This document shows positions 1 through 7,609 of a DNA stretch of 64,000 nucleotides, one piece after another (position 1 is the first letter of the stretch; the number at the start of each line of letters is the position of its first letter). The stretch covers positions 620,001 to 684,000 of the forward strand of contig NZ_JAIOAP010000001.1 in assembly GCF_021190915.1 (NCBI RefSeq). The letters run 5' to 3'. The notes beneath the pieces are model-generated. The model was not told the DNA's origin. It made no database searches and saw only the letters and a program-made list of their open reading frames with translations. The position numbers were made by a program, and so were the translations under genes. Origin of the DNA: Cohnella silvisoli (GTDB lineage Bacteria > Bacillota > Bacilli > Paenibacillales > Paenibacillaceae).

Positions 1-807
1 ATCGATATTATCTTTAGCGGTCCGCCTACTGCCGATGCCGATCTGCAGATCGAAACCGTGGAAGGGCTAATCGAACAGAAGGTCGATCTTATTGCCATAT
101 CCGCCAACGATCCCGTCAAGCTGGTACCCGTGCTGCAGAAGGCTAGGGAGCGGGGGATCAAGGTCATCACTTGGGATGCGGACACGGAGCCTCAGGGCAG
201 GCAGTTTTTCGTGAACATGGTCGAACCGGAGGTGCTTGGCAGGCACCTGCTCGACACCTTGGCGCTATCGATGGGAGAGAAGGGCAACTATGCGATCATG
301 ACCGGTTCGTTCGCCGCGGCGAACCTGAACGAATGGCTGAAATGGATCCGCATTCAGCAGAAGGAATATTATCCGGACTTGAAACTCGTAGCCACGGTGG
401 CTACGGACGATGATCATGGCAAGGCATACGACGTTGCCAAGAAGTTACTGGCCGATTATCCGAACCTGAACGGCATTCTCGGCAATTCCTCCGTAGGACC
501 TCCAGGTGCGGCCAAAGCGGTGAAAGAAGCGGGCAAATCGGGAAAGGTGAAGGTCGTTGGGCTGTCGAACCCGAACCTGATGCGGTCCTATTTGCATGAA
601 GGCTCCGCACAGGTCGCTACGCTATGGAGTCCCAAGAAGCTCGGTTTCTTAACGATTATGCTCGCTTATCATTATTTGAACGGGGAAATGCCGGTCGACG
701 GTCAAGAGATCGACGGCGTCGGAAACATTCGGGTGAATGGGGATATGGTCATTATGGGAGAACCGCTCGATTTCACGACTGATAACGTGGATCAATATGA
801 TTTTTAG
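1..807 (+). CDS. Sugar-binding protein of CUT2 type, 5' truncated by window edge
   Basis: The reading frame is open from base 1, so the start lies upstream of the window; 268 residues are visible. The sequence is a periplasmic-binding-protein fold of the ribose/rhamnose/AI-2 class (Peripla_BP_4): a 'LIEQKVDLIAISANDP' strand-helix is followed by 'GIKVITWDAD', and the hinge and C-lobe follow. It resembles the complete binding protein at 8671-9753 over its whole length but is clearly diverged from it. No permease or ATPase gene follows directly; instead a YesM-type kinase overlaps its 3' end by 11 bases and a YesN regulator comes next. From known three-component systems (XylFII-LytS/YesN type), I infer that it presents sugar to the kinase rather than feeding a transporter. 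The signal peptide is outside the window, so anchoring cannot be judged. Confidence 0.85.
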   Translation: MDIIFSGPPTADADLQIETVEGLIEQKVDLIAISANDPVKLVPVLQKARERGIKVITWDADTEPQGRQFFVNMVEPEVLGRHLLDTLALSMGEKGNYAIMTGSFAAANLNEWLKWIRIQQKEYYPDLKLVATVATDDDHGKAYDVAKKLLADYPNLNGILGNSSVGPPGAAKAVKEAGKSGKVKVVGLSNPNLMRSYLHEGSAQVATLWSPKKLGFLTIMLAYHYLNGEMPVDGQEIDGVGNIRVNGDMVIMGEPLDFTTDNVDQYDF

Positions 808-2653
808 AAGATGGCGAGGCCTGAAATTCAGGAACTATCCCCTTGTGTACAAACTTATCGTCACCTATATTCTGTTGACGGTGCTCCCGATGCTATTGCT
901 TGTTTATATCTCCTATACCCAGTATGCGCGATCGGTTGAACAACAAATCGGCGAATACATGCCTAAGTTTCTGTACCAAGCGAACGCGGATATCGAGAAG
1001 CGAATTCAGGAGCTAACTACGCTTCCGGAAATATTGTTCAACTCGGAAAATATTCTGGGCATCCTTAGACGGACGTCTTACGCAAAGCGATCCGATCTCA
1101 ACAAGGACCAATACACTCTGAACAGCTATCTGGCCCGCACCTACATTAACGGGAGAAACGACGACGTGCTCGGGGTGTTTGTCGTCTCGGGCAATAGGGT
1201 ATTTTACAACTCCAAGGCGGGTTTTAAAGAGTCGAACTGGACGAAAACGATTGGTAGCTATGCCACTCTTGACCCTCAGCCGAGCGGCAAGGCAACAATA
1301 CTTCTTCCAGAGGAAATGAGCCTTCATTTCGAAAGCGACATTCCTTACGTGTTCATTCAGAAGCCTATTAATGACGACGATAACCGCAAAAATCTGGGAA
1401 CGATGCTAATCGCGGTCGACCTGTCGTTCATCGACAATATCGTGCGCAATTTCGAAACGAACAAGAGAGCCGATTTATGGGTGATGAATCCGTCCGGTAA
1501 AATCATTTACCATACGAACCACGAGCTCATCGGTACGGTAGACGAAGAGAAAACTCGTTATCCGGTTCTTAACGGCAGCTTCCGCACGAGCGTCTCGGGA
1601 GAGGAGGCTAAGCTCGTCAGCGTTAACCAAACCTCTAAGTTGGGATGGGTGCTTGTTCACAGCATTCCCCTGCACGACCTGACGCAGAGAACCGATCTGA
1701 TTCGGAATGTGACGGTTTTCGTGTTCATCGCGATTGTTATAGCGGCTTCCATGATCGCGGTACTGATCTCCTATAATATGACCCGCCCGTTGAAGAAACT
1801 AAGCGGATTGATGAAGACGGTCGAGAGGGGGGATTTACAGGTCGACCTTAAAGTCCAAAGCGGGGATGAAGTAGGCACCTTGGCGCGCAGCTTCAATTCG
1901 ATGATCGCCACGATCCGTGAATTGATTAACAAAAATTACCAAATTGAAATTCGGCAGAAGGAAGCGGAACTTTACGCATTGCAGTCGCAGATCAATCCGC
2001 ATTTTATGTACAATACGCTTGAGACGATCGGAATGGCCGTGGAGGAGGGGGAAACCGAGCAAGCCGTCGATATGGTAACGCTGCTTGGCCGTATGCTCCG
2101 GTTTTCCGTTTCCAATCAGTCCAAGTCCGTGACGATCGCGGAAGAAGTACAACACGTGAAAGATTATTTGACGATTCAGAAGTTCCGGTTCGAGGAGCGG
2201 GTCCATTTCGAGATAGTGCAGGTGATAGGGGACTATGATCTTCATGCCTTCTTTACGCCTAAATTTATTCTTCAGCCGATCGTCGAGAATGCGATTAAAT
2301 ACGGCTTAGAAAGCCGCAAGGCCCTTGAGATCCATATTGCGGTCAGCGAAGAGTTCGGCGCGAAGTCCGGCAAGCGCGATATTGTCATCCGAATACGCGA
2401 CAACGGCCCGGGCATACCCGGCGACCGCTTGAACGATTTGGAGCAATCGTTGAAGAAAATCAGCTTCGAAGGTCGAAGCTCGCACTTCGGTTTGATTAAC
2501 GTGAATGCCCGCATCGTCATGATGCATGGAACGGATTACGGCCTGCAGTTGCATAGCATAGTCGGCAAGGGCACCGAGGTTATTATCCGGATACCGAAAA
2601 TACGTGGGGAGGAGGTCTCGCATGCAGACGATAAAGACGCTGATCGTGGATGA
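797..2653 (+). CDS. Membrane sensor histidine kinase, YesM family
   Basis: The start chosen is ATG 797, which overlaps the stop of the binding-protein gene; an earlier in-frame ATG at 737 would lie deep inside that gene. The 618-residue protein has a first membrane segment at about 17-39, an extracytoplasmic sensor region of about 260 residues, a second membrane segment at about 304-326, a HAMP linker, and the His_kinase (PF06580) block 'QINPHFMYNTLE' with the phosphorylated His at about 402. The N box 'VENAIKYG' (about 496) and the G box 'DNGPGIPG' form the ATP-binding domain. It should phosphorylate the regulator encoded next (32-base overlap). Its gene partner upstream is a sugar-binding protein, so the sensed ligand is probably a sugar delivered by that protein (inference). 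Confidence 0.93.
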   Translation: MIFRRWRGLKFRNYPLVYKLIVTYILLTVLPMLLLVYISYTQYARSVEQQIGEYMPKFLYQANADIEKRIQELTTLPEILFNSENILGILRRTSYAKRSDLNKDQYTLNSYLARTYINGRNDDVLGVFVVSGNRVFYNSKAGFKESNWTKTIGSYATLDPQPSGKATILLPEEMSLHFESDIPYVFIQKPINDDDNRKNLGTMLIAVDLSFIDNIVRNFETNKRADLWVMNPSGKIIYHTNHELIGTVDEEKTRYPVLNGSFRTSVSGEEAKLVSVNQTSKLGWVLVHSIPLHDLTQRTDLIRNVTVFVFIAIVIAASMIAVLISYNMTRPLKKLSGLMKTVERGDLQVDLKVQSGDEVGTLARSFNSMIATIRELINKNYQIEIRQKEAELYALQSQINPHFMYNTLETIGMAVEEGETEQAVDMVTLLGRMLRFSVSNQSKSVTIAEEVQHVKDYLTIQKFRFEERVHFEIVQVIGDYDLHAFFTPKFILQPIVENAIKYGLESRKALEIHIAVSEEFGAKSGKRDIVIRIRDNGPGIPGDRLNDLEQSLKKISFEGRSSHFGLINVNARIVMMHGTDYGLQLHSIVGKGTEVIIRIPKIRGEEVSHADDKDADRG

Positions 2654-4277
2654 CGAAGCCCGAATCCGCCGCGGCATCGAACGGTTGGTCAACTCCTGCG
2701 GGGAGGAATGGGAAGTCGTCGCGACGGCAAGCGACGGCAAGGAGGCGCTCGATTGTTTTCACGCCGCGCAAGGGAATATCGACCTTCTGATCACGGATGT
2801 GAAGATGCCCGAAATGGACGGCCTTACGTTGATCAAGGAAGCGAAGAAGCGTTATTCGTTCTATCCCCTGCTCATTAGCGGATACGATGATTTCGCCTAT
2901 TTGCAGACGGCGTTGCGTGAAGGGGCAGTAGACTATCTCCTGAAGCCGGTAGATCGCGAGCAATTTCGAACGAGGATGTCGGAGATAAGGACGATCATCT
3001 CTAACGGCCGCTATCAGAACCATAAGCGCGGGGAGATGGAACGGGAAGCGGAGAAGTTGGTTCGAACCCGGGAAGTCCAAACGCTAAGCTATATTACTTC
3101 GATGGACATCGATATGACCGCCTTAGGATACTGGGTGGACGAATTTCCGAAAGGAACGTATTCACTCTTCTATATTCGTATGGATACGCTTCCAGTGAAG
3201 ACCCGAAGCTTCAAGTCGAATGACTGGAAAGCTTACTTCTATGCGCTTGAGAACATCATGGCCGAGCTGTTGGACAACCATTTCGCCCGATCGGATCGGC
3301 GGGGGTGGAACTGGAGAGGAGGGGATTCGGATTTCTGGATGCTGTTGTTCAGTCCGGAAACCGAGTTTGAGTGGGAGACTGCCGCTTACGACTTATCAGT
3401 TCAAATCCGTTCCGCCATTCAGAAGTATACGCCGTTCACGGTGTCCGTCGCTTATGGGGACATTATCGAGGATTTGTACCTGTTGCCGGATGCGAAGCGC
3501 CAAGCGGTCGCTCTCATGAATTACCGGTTCCTCTACGGCGGCAATCAGGTGTTTCGGCCTTCGCAAGAGAAGGGAAGCCTTCCGAGCCCAAGCGACAAGG
3601 ATTTATCGGTGGTCGTCCAGAAGCTGAAGCGGAGCGTAGAGCAGGGAAATCCGGAAGAAGCCGCGGAGTGCTCCAAGCAGTTCTTCGACCTGTTGGACCG
3701 GTTGGATTCACCATCGACCTTGCAAACGGCGGTACAGAATGCGATGATCCTGATTCATTCGGCAGGATTGGAGAACCGTCGCGGCATCGCGAACCCAGTG
3801 TCGATCGAAGACGAGCTCCATCAGGCAGGTAGGGCGACCAATCTGCACGAGTTAAAGCAATGCGTGAAGATGATGGTGGACCGCGTAATCGGAGATATCC
3901 GCCAATCGCGCGAGAGCGCTAATATGAAGCCGGTTGAACAAGCGAAGCTGTGGATCAAAGACAATTTTGATCAGGACATCACTATCAAGAAAATCGCCGA
4001 TCAGGTGTTTATGAACCCGACTTACTTCAGTGAAGTATTTAAAATACAAACAGGGGAGACGGTTCTCGATTATTTGACGCGGCAAAGGATGGAGCGGGCG
4101 AAGGAACTGCTCGGCGACCAACGCCTTAAGCTGCAGGACGTCTGCGGGCGGATCGGGTATCAGGACGTCAAGTATTTCAGCCGTTTGTTTAAGCAATGGA
4201 CGGGGCAGACCCCTTCGAAATACCGGGAGCTGACGATCGCTTATGAAGGAAACGAAACGCATGGAGACGAACAATGA
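2622..4277 (+). CDS. Response regulator, YesN family (REC + AraC HTH)
   Basis: ATG 2622 is preceded by a strong GGGGAGGAGG site and puts the receiver domain at the N-terminus, so it is preferred to the upstream ATG at 2604. The 551-residue protein has a REC domain with acidic pocket D10/D11 and phospho-acceptor D59 ('LLITDVKMPEMDG'), a roughly 300-residue linker of the YesN type, and a C-terminal AraC double helix-turn-helix ('IADQVFMNPTYFSEVFK', 'IGYQDVKYFSRLFKQ'). It completes the binding protein-kinase-regulator trio and probably activates the CUT2 importer that starts at 5022. No operator can be identified because the trio's own promoter is outside the window. Confidence 0.93.
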   Translation: MQTIKTLIVDDEARIRRGIERLVNSCGEEWEVVATASDGKEALDCFHAAQGNIDLLITDVKMPEMDGLTLIKEAKKRYSFYPLLISGYDDFAYLQTALREGAVDYLLKPVDREQFRTRMSEIRTIISNGRYQNHKRGEMEREAEKLVRTREVQTLSYITSMDIDMTALGYWVDEFPKGTYSLFYIRMDTLPVKTRSFKSNDWKAYFYALENIMAELLDNHFARSDRRGWNWRGGDSDFWMLLFSPETEFEWETAAYDLSVQIRSAIQKYTPFTVSVAYGDIIEDLYLLPDAKRQAVALMNYRFLYGGNQVFRPSQEKGSLPSPSDKDLSVVVQKLKRSVEQGNPEEAAECSKQFFDLLDRLDSPSTLQTAVQNAMILIHSAGLENRRGIANPVSIEDELHQAGRATNLHELKQCVKMMVDRVIGDIRQSRESANMKPVEQAKLWIKDNFDQDITIKKIADQVFMNPTYFSEVFKIQTGETVLDYLTRQRMERAKELLGDQRLKLQDVCGRIGYQDVKYFSRLFKQWTGQTPSKYRELTIAYEGNETHGDEQ

Positions 4278-4333
4278 ATTCGCTTGGACATTTTCCTTTG
4301 CAGTTCGGCGATGGACATAAAAAAGAGCCTCCG

Positions 4334-4362
4334 TTGTTAGGCTAAAATTGGCATAATATAGT
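4334..4362 (+). promoter_or_regulatory. Sigma-A promoter of the type I toxin gene
   Basis: A -35 element TTGTTA (4334-4339) and a -10 element TATAGT (4357-4362) are separated by exactly 17 bases. Transcription would start near 4369, giving a 5' leader of about 50 bases before the toxin ATG at 4420. Seen directly in sequence; activity is inferred. Confidence 0.6.
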
Positions 4363-4379
4363 TAACAGCATAAGGCTTG

Positions 4380-4412
4380 CAAGGGCGGTCGGCTAATCTC
4401 CCGGAAGGGAGG
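4380..4412 (+). promoter_or_regulatory. Self-inhibitory 5' leader of toxin mRNA (SD hairpin and long-range pairing arm)
   Basis: Two features lie in the leader. CTCCC (4398-4402), loop GGAA, GGGAG (4407-4411) folds over the Shine-Dalgarno sequence itself. Upstream of that, bases 4380-4394 are complementary to 4551-4565 in the toxin 3' UTR over 15 positions with one G-U pair. Both are typical devices that keep full-length type I toxin mRNAs untranslated until the 3' end is trimmed (established for the TxpA/BsrG and Fst classes; inferred here). Confidence 0.65.
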
Positions 4413-4419
4413 TGATGCC

Positions 4420-4503
4420 ATGGAAGTTAAGGATGCTTTGGCGCTAATCATTTCATTTGCGACATTAATCGTACTTATTCTTTCATTCCATAAAAGGAAA
4501 TAG
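4420..4503 (+). CDS. Holin-like type I toxin, 27 residues
   Basis: A 27-codon gene: a short charged start (MEVKDA), one hydrophobic helix of about 17 residues (LALIISFATLIVLILSF) and a basic tail HKRK. This matches the small 'putative holin-like toxin' family of Firmicutes, whose members are type I toxins that insert into the cytoplasmic membrane. An almost perfect ribosome-binding site (AAGGGAGGTGAT) precedes it. The gene is flanked by its own promoter, a 3' terminator and an oppositely transcribed antisense RNA overlapping its 3' end, which is the diagnostic arrangement. The size, the helix and the antisense context make the call firm; that it is toxic in this host is inference. Confidence 0.82.
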   Translation: MEVKDALALIISFATLIVLILSFHKRK

Positions 4504-4612
4504 ACCGCCCCTCGCGAAGGAATCGGTCTATTTCTGATCGTTATTCCGAAAGCCGACCGCCTTTGAAGCGGATGTTGTTCGGGGAGTCGTGTTGTAGCAC
4601 GGCTCCTTTGTT
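4495..4612 (-). ncRNA. Antisense antitoxin RNA of the type I module
   Basis: The minus strand has a consensus promoter at 4619-4647, predicting a start near 4612. The transcript would run through the complement of the toxin 3' UTR and end at the inverted repeat 4498-4507/4524-4533, which on the minus strand is followed by a T-rich run (TTTCCTTTT). The RNA would be about 115-120 nt and would cover the last toxin codons, the 3' long-range pairing arm (4551-4565) and the toxin terminator. It should act by duplex formation and RNase III cleavage, as for RatA/SR4-type antitoxins (family knowledge; not shown here). Confidence 0.72.
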
Positions 4613-4617
4613 ATCTT
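4582..4617 (+). terminator. Rho-independent terminator of toxin mRNA
   Basis: Stem GGAGTCGTG (4583-4591) pairs with CACGGCTCC (4598-4606) with one G-U pair, followed by TTTGTTATCTT. The same hairpin, transcribed from the other strand, would form the 5' end of the antisense RNA. Confidence 0.7.
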
Positions 4618-4618
4618 A

Positions 4619-4647
4619 ATCATAAATCAGTCGCTTTAGACTGTCAA
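4619..4647 (-). promoter_or_regulatory. Sigma-A promoter of the antisense RNA
   Basis: On the minus strand TTGACA (4647-4642) and TATGAT (4624-4619) are separated by exactly 17 bases. This is a near-consensus promoter, stronger than the toxin promoter, as expected for an antitoxin RNA that must be made in excess. Confidence 0.75.
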
Positions 4648-4657
4648 TTAATGTTCG

Positions 4658-4872
4658 GTATACTTAGAGGGCAATCGCATTAGAATACATGTCCTAGGAC
4701 GGGATATATAGATATTGAATGCATGAAGCCGAAACGGTCAAAAAGGCCGTTACGGCAGAAAATATTCACTGAATGGCTTCTGTAACGGTCCTTTTGACCG
4801 TTACGTGCAACTGAATAATGCCAGAATTTAATCAGGTGCGGAGCAAGTCTAATGCGTTTGCCCTGAGTATAC
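4658..4872. mobile_element. MITE-like element with 25-27 bp terminal inverted repeats
   Basis: The left end 4658-4684 (GTATACTTAGAGGGCAATCG...) is matched in inverse orientation by the right end 4848-4872 (TCTAATGCGTTTGCCCT...GTATAC), with a two-base gap and one mismatch. Inside sits a second inverted repeat: 4733-4760 pairs with 4778-4802 (core AACGGTCAAAAAGG). A 10-bp palindrome GTCCTAGGAC lies at 4691-4700. There is no coding sequence. Size, inverted ends and the fold-back core fit a non-autonomous miniature transposable element; no related transposase gene is in the window. A structured RNA is an alternative reading. Confidence 0.55.
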
Positions 4873-4874
4873 TT

Positions 4875-4903
4875 AGCCTTCATCTTAGCGATGAAGGCTT
4901 TTT
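4875..4903 (+). terminator. Rho-independent terminator
   Basis: AGCCTTCAT (4875-4883) and ATGAAGGCT (4891-4899) form a perfect 9-bp stem with a 7-base loop, followed by a T run. It lies between the MITE-like element and the CUT2 operon and would isolate the operon from upstream transcription. Bases 4904-5021 show no further gene or convincing promoter. Confidence 0.7.
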
Positions 4904-5021
4904 GCCGATGATCCGAGCTTTATCCCCCTTACCCGAATAATGTCACCTACTTGCGCGAGGCGTTTGCCTGTATCTTTAGGTCAAGAGAGGCAGACACCTA
5001 GAGACAAGGAGGGGATCGGTC

Positions 5022-6557
5022 ATGGCGGAGTCGGAATACGTGTTGGAGCTTAAAGGGATAACGAAAATATTTCCGGGTGTTAAAGCGTTGGACGACGTCT
5101 ATTTCAAGCTGAAACGCGGGGAGATCCATGCCTTGATGGGCGAAAACGGGGCGGGAAAATCGACCTTCATCAAGGTGATTACCGGCGTCCATTCGCCCGA
5201 GGAAGGCGAGATGTTCCTGAACGGCCGGAAGGTGAGCTTTAACCACCCGACGGATGCGCAGAAAGCGGGAATCGCAGCGATCTATCAGCATGTTACTTGT
5301 TATCCGGACTTAAGCGTAACGGAAAATATATTTATGGGACACGAGAAAATCAAGCGCGGCAGTAACAGGATCCTGTGGAACGAGATGCACGAGGAAGCGG
5401 GACGTCTTCTACGCGAGCTTGGCGCGGGATTTAGTCCAAAAACGCTGATGGGTGCACTGAGCATAGCCGAGCAGCAGATCGTGGAAATCGCCAAGGCGCT
5501 GTCCGTGGACGCCAAAATCATCATCATGGACGAACCTACGGCGGCGCTGACGAAAAACGAAAGCGAGGATTTGTACCGGATCGCGGAGCGGCTGCGGGAT
5601 AACGGAACCTCGATTATTTTCATCTCGCACCGATTCGAGGATATGTACCGGTTGGCCAGCATGGTTACCGTTTTCCGGGATGCCAAATATATCGGGACCT
5701 GGAACGTGAACGAAATCTCAAATTCCGATCTAATCATAGCGATGGTCGGCAGGGAAATCTCACAGCTGTTCCCCAAGAAGGAAGCGGAAATCGGCGAAGA
5801 GTTGCTGCGCGTGGAAGGGCTAGGGAAAACCGGCTATTTCGCGGACGTCAGCTTCACGCTTCGCAGAGGCGAGATTTTTGGGCTGACCGGGCTTGTCGGC
5901 GCGGGCAGGACGGAAGTATGCCAAACCTTGTTCGGAGTCGAGAAGTTTGACAAAGGCAAAGTGTTCTTCAAGGGGAAGGAGCTTAAAGTTCGAAGCCCCC
6001 GCGAAGCAATGCGGCTAGGCATCGGCTACCTTCCGGAGGATCGCCAGAAGCAGGGTTTGGTGCTCCAATGGGGCATTGGCCGAAACATTACTTTGCCGAC
6101 GTTGGAAAAATTCTCGAGCAAGGGTGCGTTAAACAGTCGCAAGGAGCTCGACATCGCCAAACGGCTGGCGGAGAAGGTCAGCGTCAAAGCGAAAAGCGTG
6201 TTCGACTTGGTTAGTTCCTTATCGGGGGGCAACCAGCAGAAGGTCGTGTTCGCCAAGCTGCTGACCGCGGAACTGGACGTGCTCATTCTCGATGAGCCGA
6301 CCAAGGGCGTAGACGTCGGCGCAAAATCGGCGATCTACGAGATGATCAGCGATCTGGCCTGTGCGGGGTACGGAATCATCCTCGTCTCCTCCGAAATGCC
6401 GGAAATCATCGGGATGTGCGACCGTGTGGCAGTCATGCGGGAAGGCCGGATAACGGCGGTGTTGAGTCAAAAAGGACTTTCGCAGGAGGCGATCCTCAAG
6501 GCATCGATGGATAACGGGGCGCCGAATACAGATGGGAAAAGGTGGGTTGAAGCATGA
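5022..6557 (+). CDS. CUT2 sugar ABC importer, double ATP-binding protein (RbsA/MglA family)
   Basis: The 511-residue protein carries two fused ABC domains, the standard length for the RbsA/MglA/LsrA family. The first has Walker A 'GENGAGKST' (40-48), signature 'LSIAEQQ' and Walker B 'IIIMDEPTAAL'. The second has the usual degenerate Walker A 'GLVGAGRT', a canonical 'LSGGNQQ' signature and 'VLILDEPTKGVD'. It energises the two permeases encoded next (the first overlaps it by 4 bases). ATG 5022 follows an AAGGAGGGG site. Order ATPase-permease-permease-binding protein matches rhamnose (RhaTPQ/S) and AI-2 (LsrACDB) importers; substrate is therefore likely L-rhamnose or a related molecule, but no catabolic gene is present to decide. 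Confidence 0.95.
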   Translation: MAESEYVLELKGITKIFPGVKALDDVYFKLKRGEIHALMGENGAGKSTFIKVITGVHSPEEGEMFLNGRKVSFNHPTDAQKAGIAAIYQHVTCYPDLSVTENIFMGHEKIKRGSNRILWNEMHEEAGRLLRELGAGFSPKTLMGALSIAEQQIVEIAKALSVDAKIIIMDEPTAALTKNESEDLYRIAERLRDNGTSIIFISHRFEDMYRLASMVTVFRDAKYIGTWNVNEISNSDLIIAMVGREISQLFPKKEAEIGEELLRVEGLGKTGYFADVSFTLRRGEIFGLTGLVGAGRTEVCQTLFGVEKFDKGKVFFKGKELKVRSPREAMRLGIGYLPEDRQKQGLVLQWGIGRNITLPTLEKFSSKGALNSRKELDIAKRLAEKVSVKAKSVFDLVSSLSGGNQQKVVFAKLLTAELDVLILDEPTKGVDVGAKSAIYEMISDLACAGYGIILVSSEMPEIIGMCDRVAVMREGRITAVLSQKGLSQEAILKASMDNGAPNTDGKRWVEA

Positions 6558-7606
6558 AACAGACAGCAACGGAGCCCACGGGTTTGCAATCGGTTATGCA
6601 GGCTGGCAGCGAGAGCAAGAAACTCTCGATGAGCGCCTTTATAGCTAAATTCAGGGAATTGGGCCTGCTAGCCTTTATTCTCTTGCTGGCGGTTGGCGTT
6701 CAGCTTCGCAACCCAAGCTTCCTAACATGGGAGAATGTCAGCGATATCGCAACAAATACCGCGATCTTGAGCATATTGGCGGTCGGCATGATGCTAGTTA
6801 TCATCACGAGAGGCATCGACCTATCGATCGGTGCCACCTTGGCCCTATCGGGCATGATCGCGGCGTTGACGGTAAGCCATTACCCGGATCTTCATCCGCT
6901 TCTGGCAATCGCTGCGGGCGTTGGCATCGGACTGCTGTGCGGAATGGTGCTCGGCTTTCTCGTGGCCTGGATCAATATCCTGCCGATCATTGCCACGCTA
7001 GGAATGATGAACGTCTTCCGCGGGCTGACCTTCGAGGCCAGCGGCGGGAAATGGGTCAGCGCGCATCAGATGCCGGCGAGTTTCAAAGCGATTGCGACGG
7101 GTTCTCTATTCGGAATCAACAATCTGATCTTGATCGCTATCGTTATTTATTTGATCGCTTATTACTTCGTTAGCCATACCCGTACTGGAAGACGAATCTA
7201 CGCGGTCGGAAGCAACCCGGATTCGGCGGCGATCAGCGGAATCCGCACCGGCAGAGTGCTATGGCTCGTGTACACAATCATGGGCGGGCTGTCCGGACTC
7301 GCAGGCGTGCTGTGGGTGTCCAAGTTCGCATCGGCCCAAGGCGACACGGCTTCCGGCTACGAGCTTAGCGTCATCGCGGCCTGCGTGCTCGGCGGCGTCA
7401 GCATCGCGGGCGGCGTCGGAAAAATCTCCGGCATCGTGCTCGGTTCGATTTTGCTAGGCATCCTGAACAACGCGCTCCCGATGATCGACGTGTCGCCTTT
7501 CTGGCAAATGTTCATTCAGGGAACGATCATCCTCATCGCTGTTCTGGTCAATGCTCTTGTTAAGCGGGGAATCGACCGCAATCATCTTATGAGGAGGAAA
7601 ATATAA
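6554..7606 (+). CDS. CUT2 sugar ABC importer permease 1 (RbsC family)
   Basis: A 350-residue hydrophobic protein with about nine or ten membrane segments and a 45-residue soluble N-terminus. It has the BPD_transp_2 signatures 'TRGIDLSIGATLALSG' and 'VLGGVSIAGGVGKISG', typical of the RbsC/LsrC/RhaP permeases. It overlaps the ATPase gene by four bases (ATGA), with a GGTGG site just upstream, so the two are translationally coupled. It forms the membrane channel with the second permease. Confidence 0.94.
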   Translation: MKQTATEPTGLQSVMQAGSESKKLSMSAFIAKFRELGLLAFILLLAVGVQLRNPSFLTWENVSDIATNTAILSILAVGMMLVIITRGIDLSIGATLALSGMIAALTVSHYPDLHPLLAIAAGVGIGLLCGMVLGFLVAWINILPIIATLGMMNVFRGLTFEASGGKWVSAHQMPASFKAIATGSLFGINNLILIAIVIYLIAYYFVSHTRTGRRIYAVGSNPDSAAISGIRTGRVLWLVYTIMGGLSGLAGVLWVSKFASAQGDTASGYELSVIAACVLGGVSIAGGVGKISGIVLGSILLGILNNALPMIDVSPFWQMFIQGTIILIAVLVNALVKRGIDRNHLMRRKI

Positions 7607-7609
7607 GCC

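Noticed and set aside
171-413. Alternative frames inside the genes (many frames of 60-160 codons throughout)
   Set aside because: They lie wholly inside well-supported genes in other frames or on the opposite strand and have no family resemblance or ribosome sites.
4498-4533. Terminator of the toxin gene on the plus strand
   Set aside because: The inverted repeat overlaps the toxin stop codon and is followed on the plus strand by TTTCTG only. The T-rich tail is better on the minus strand, so it is assigned to the antisense RNA; the toxin terminator is at 4582.
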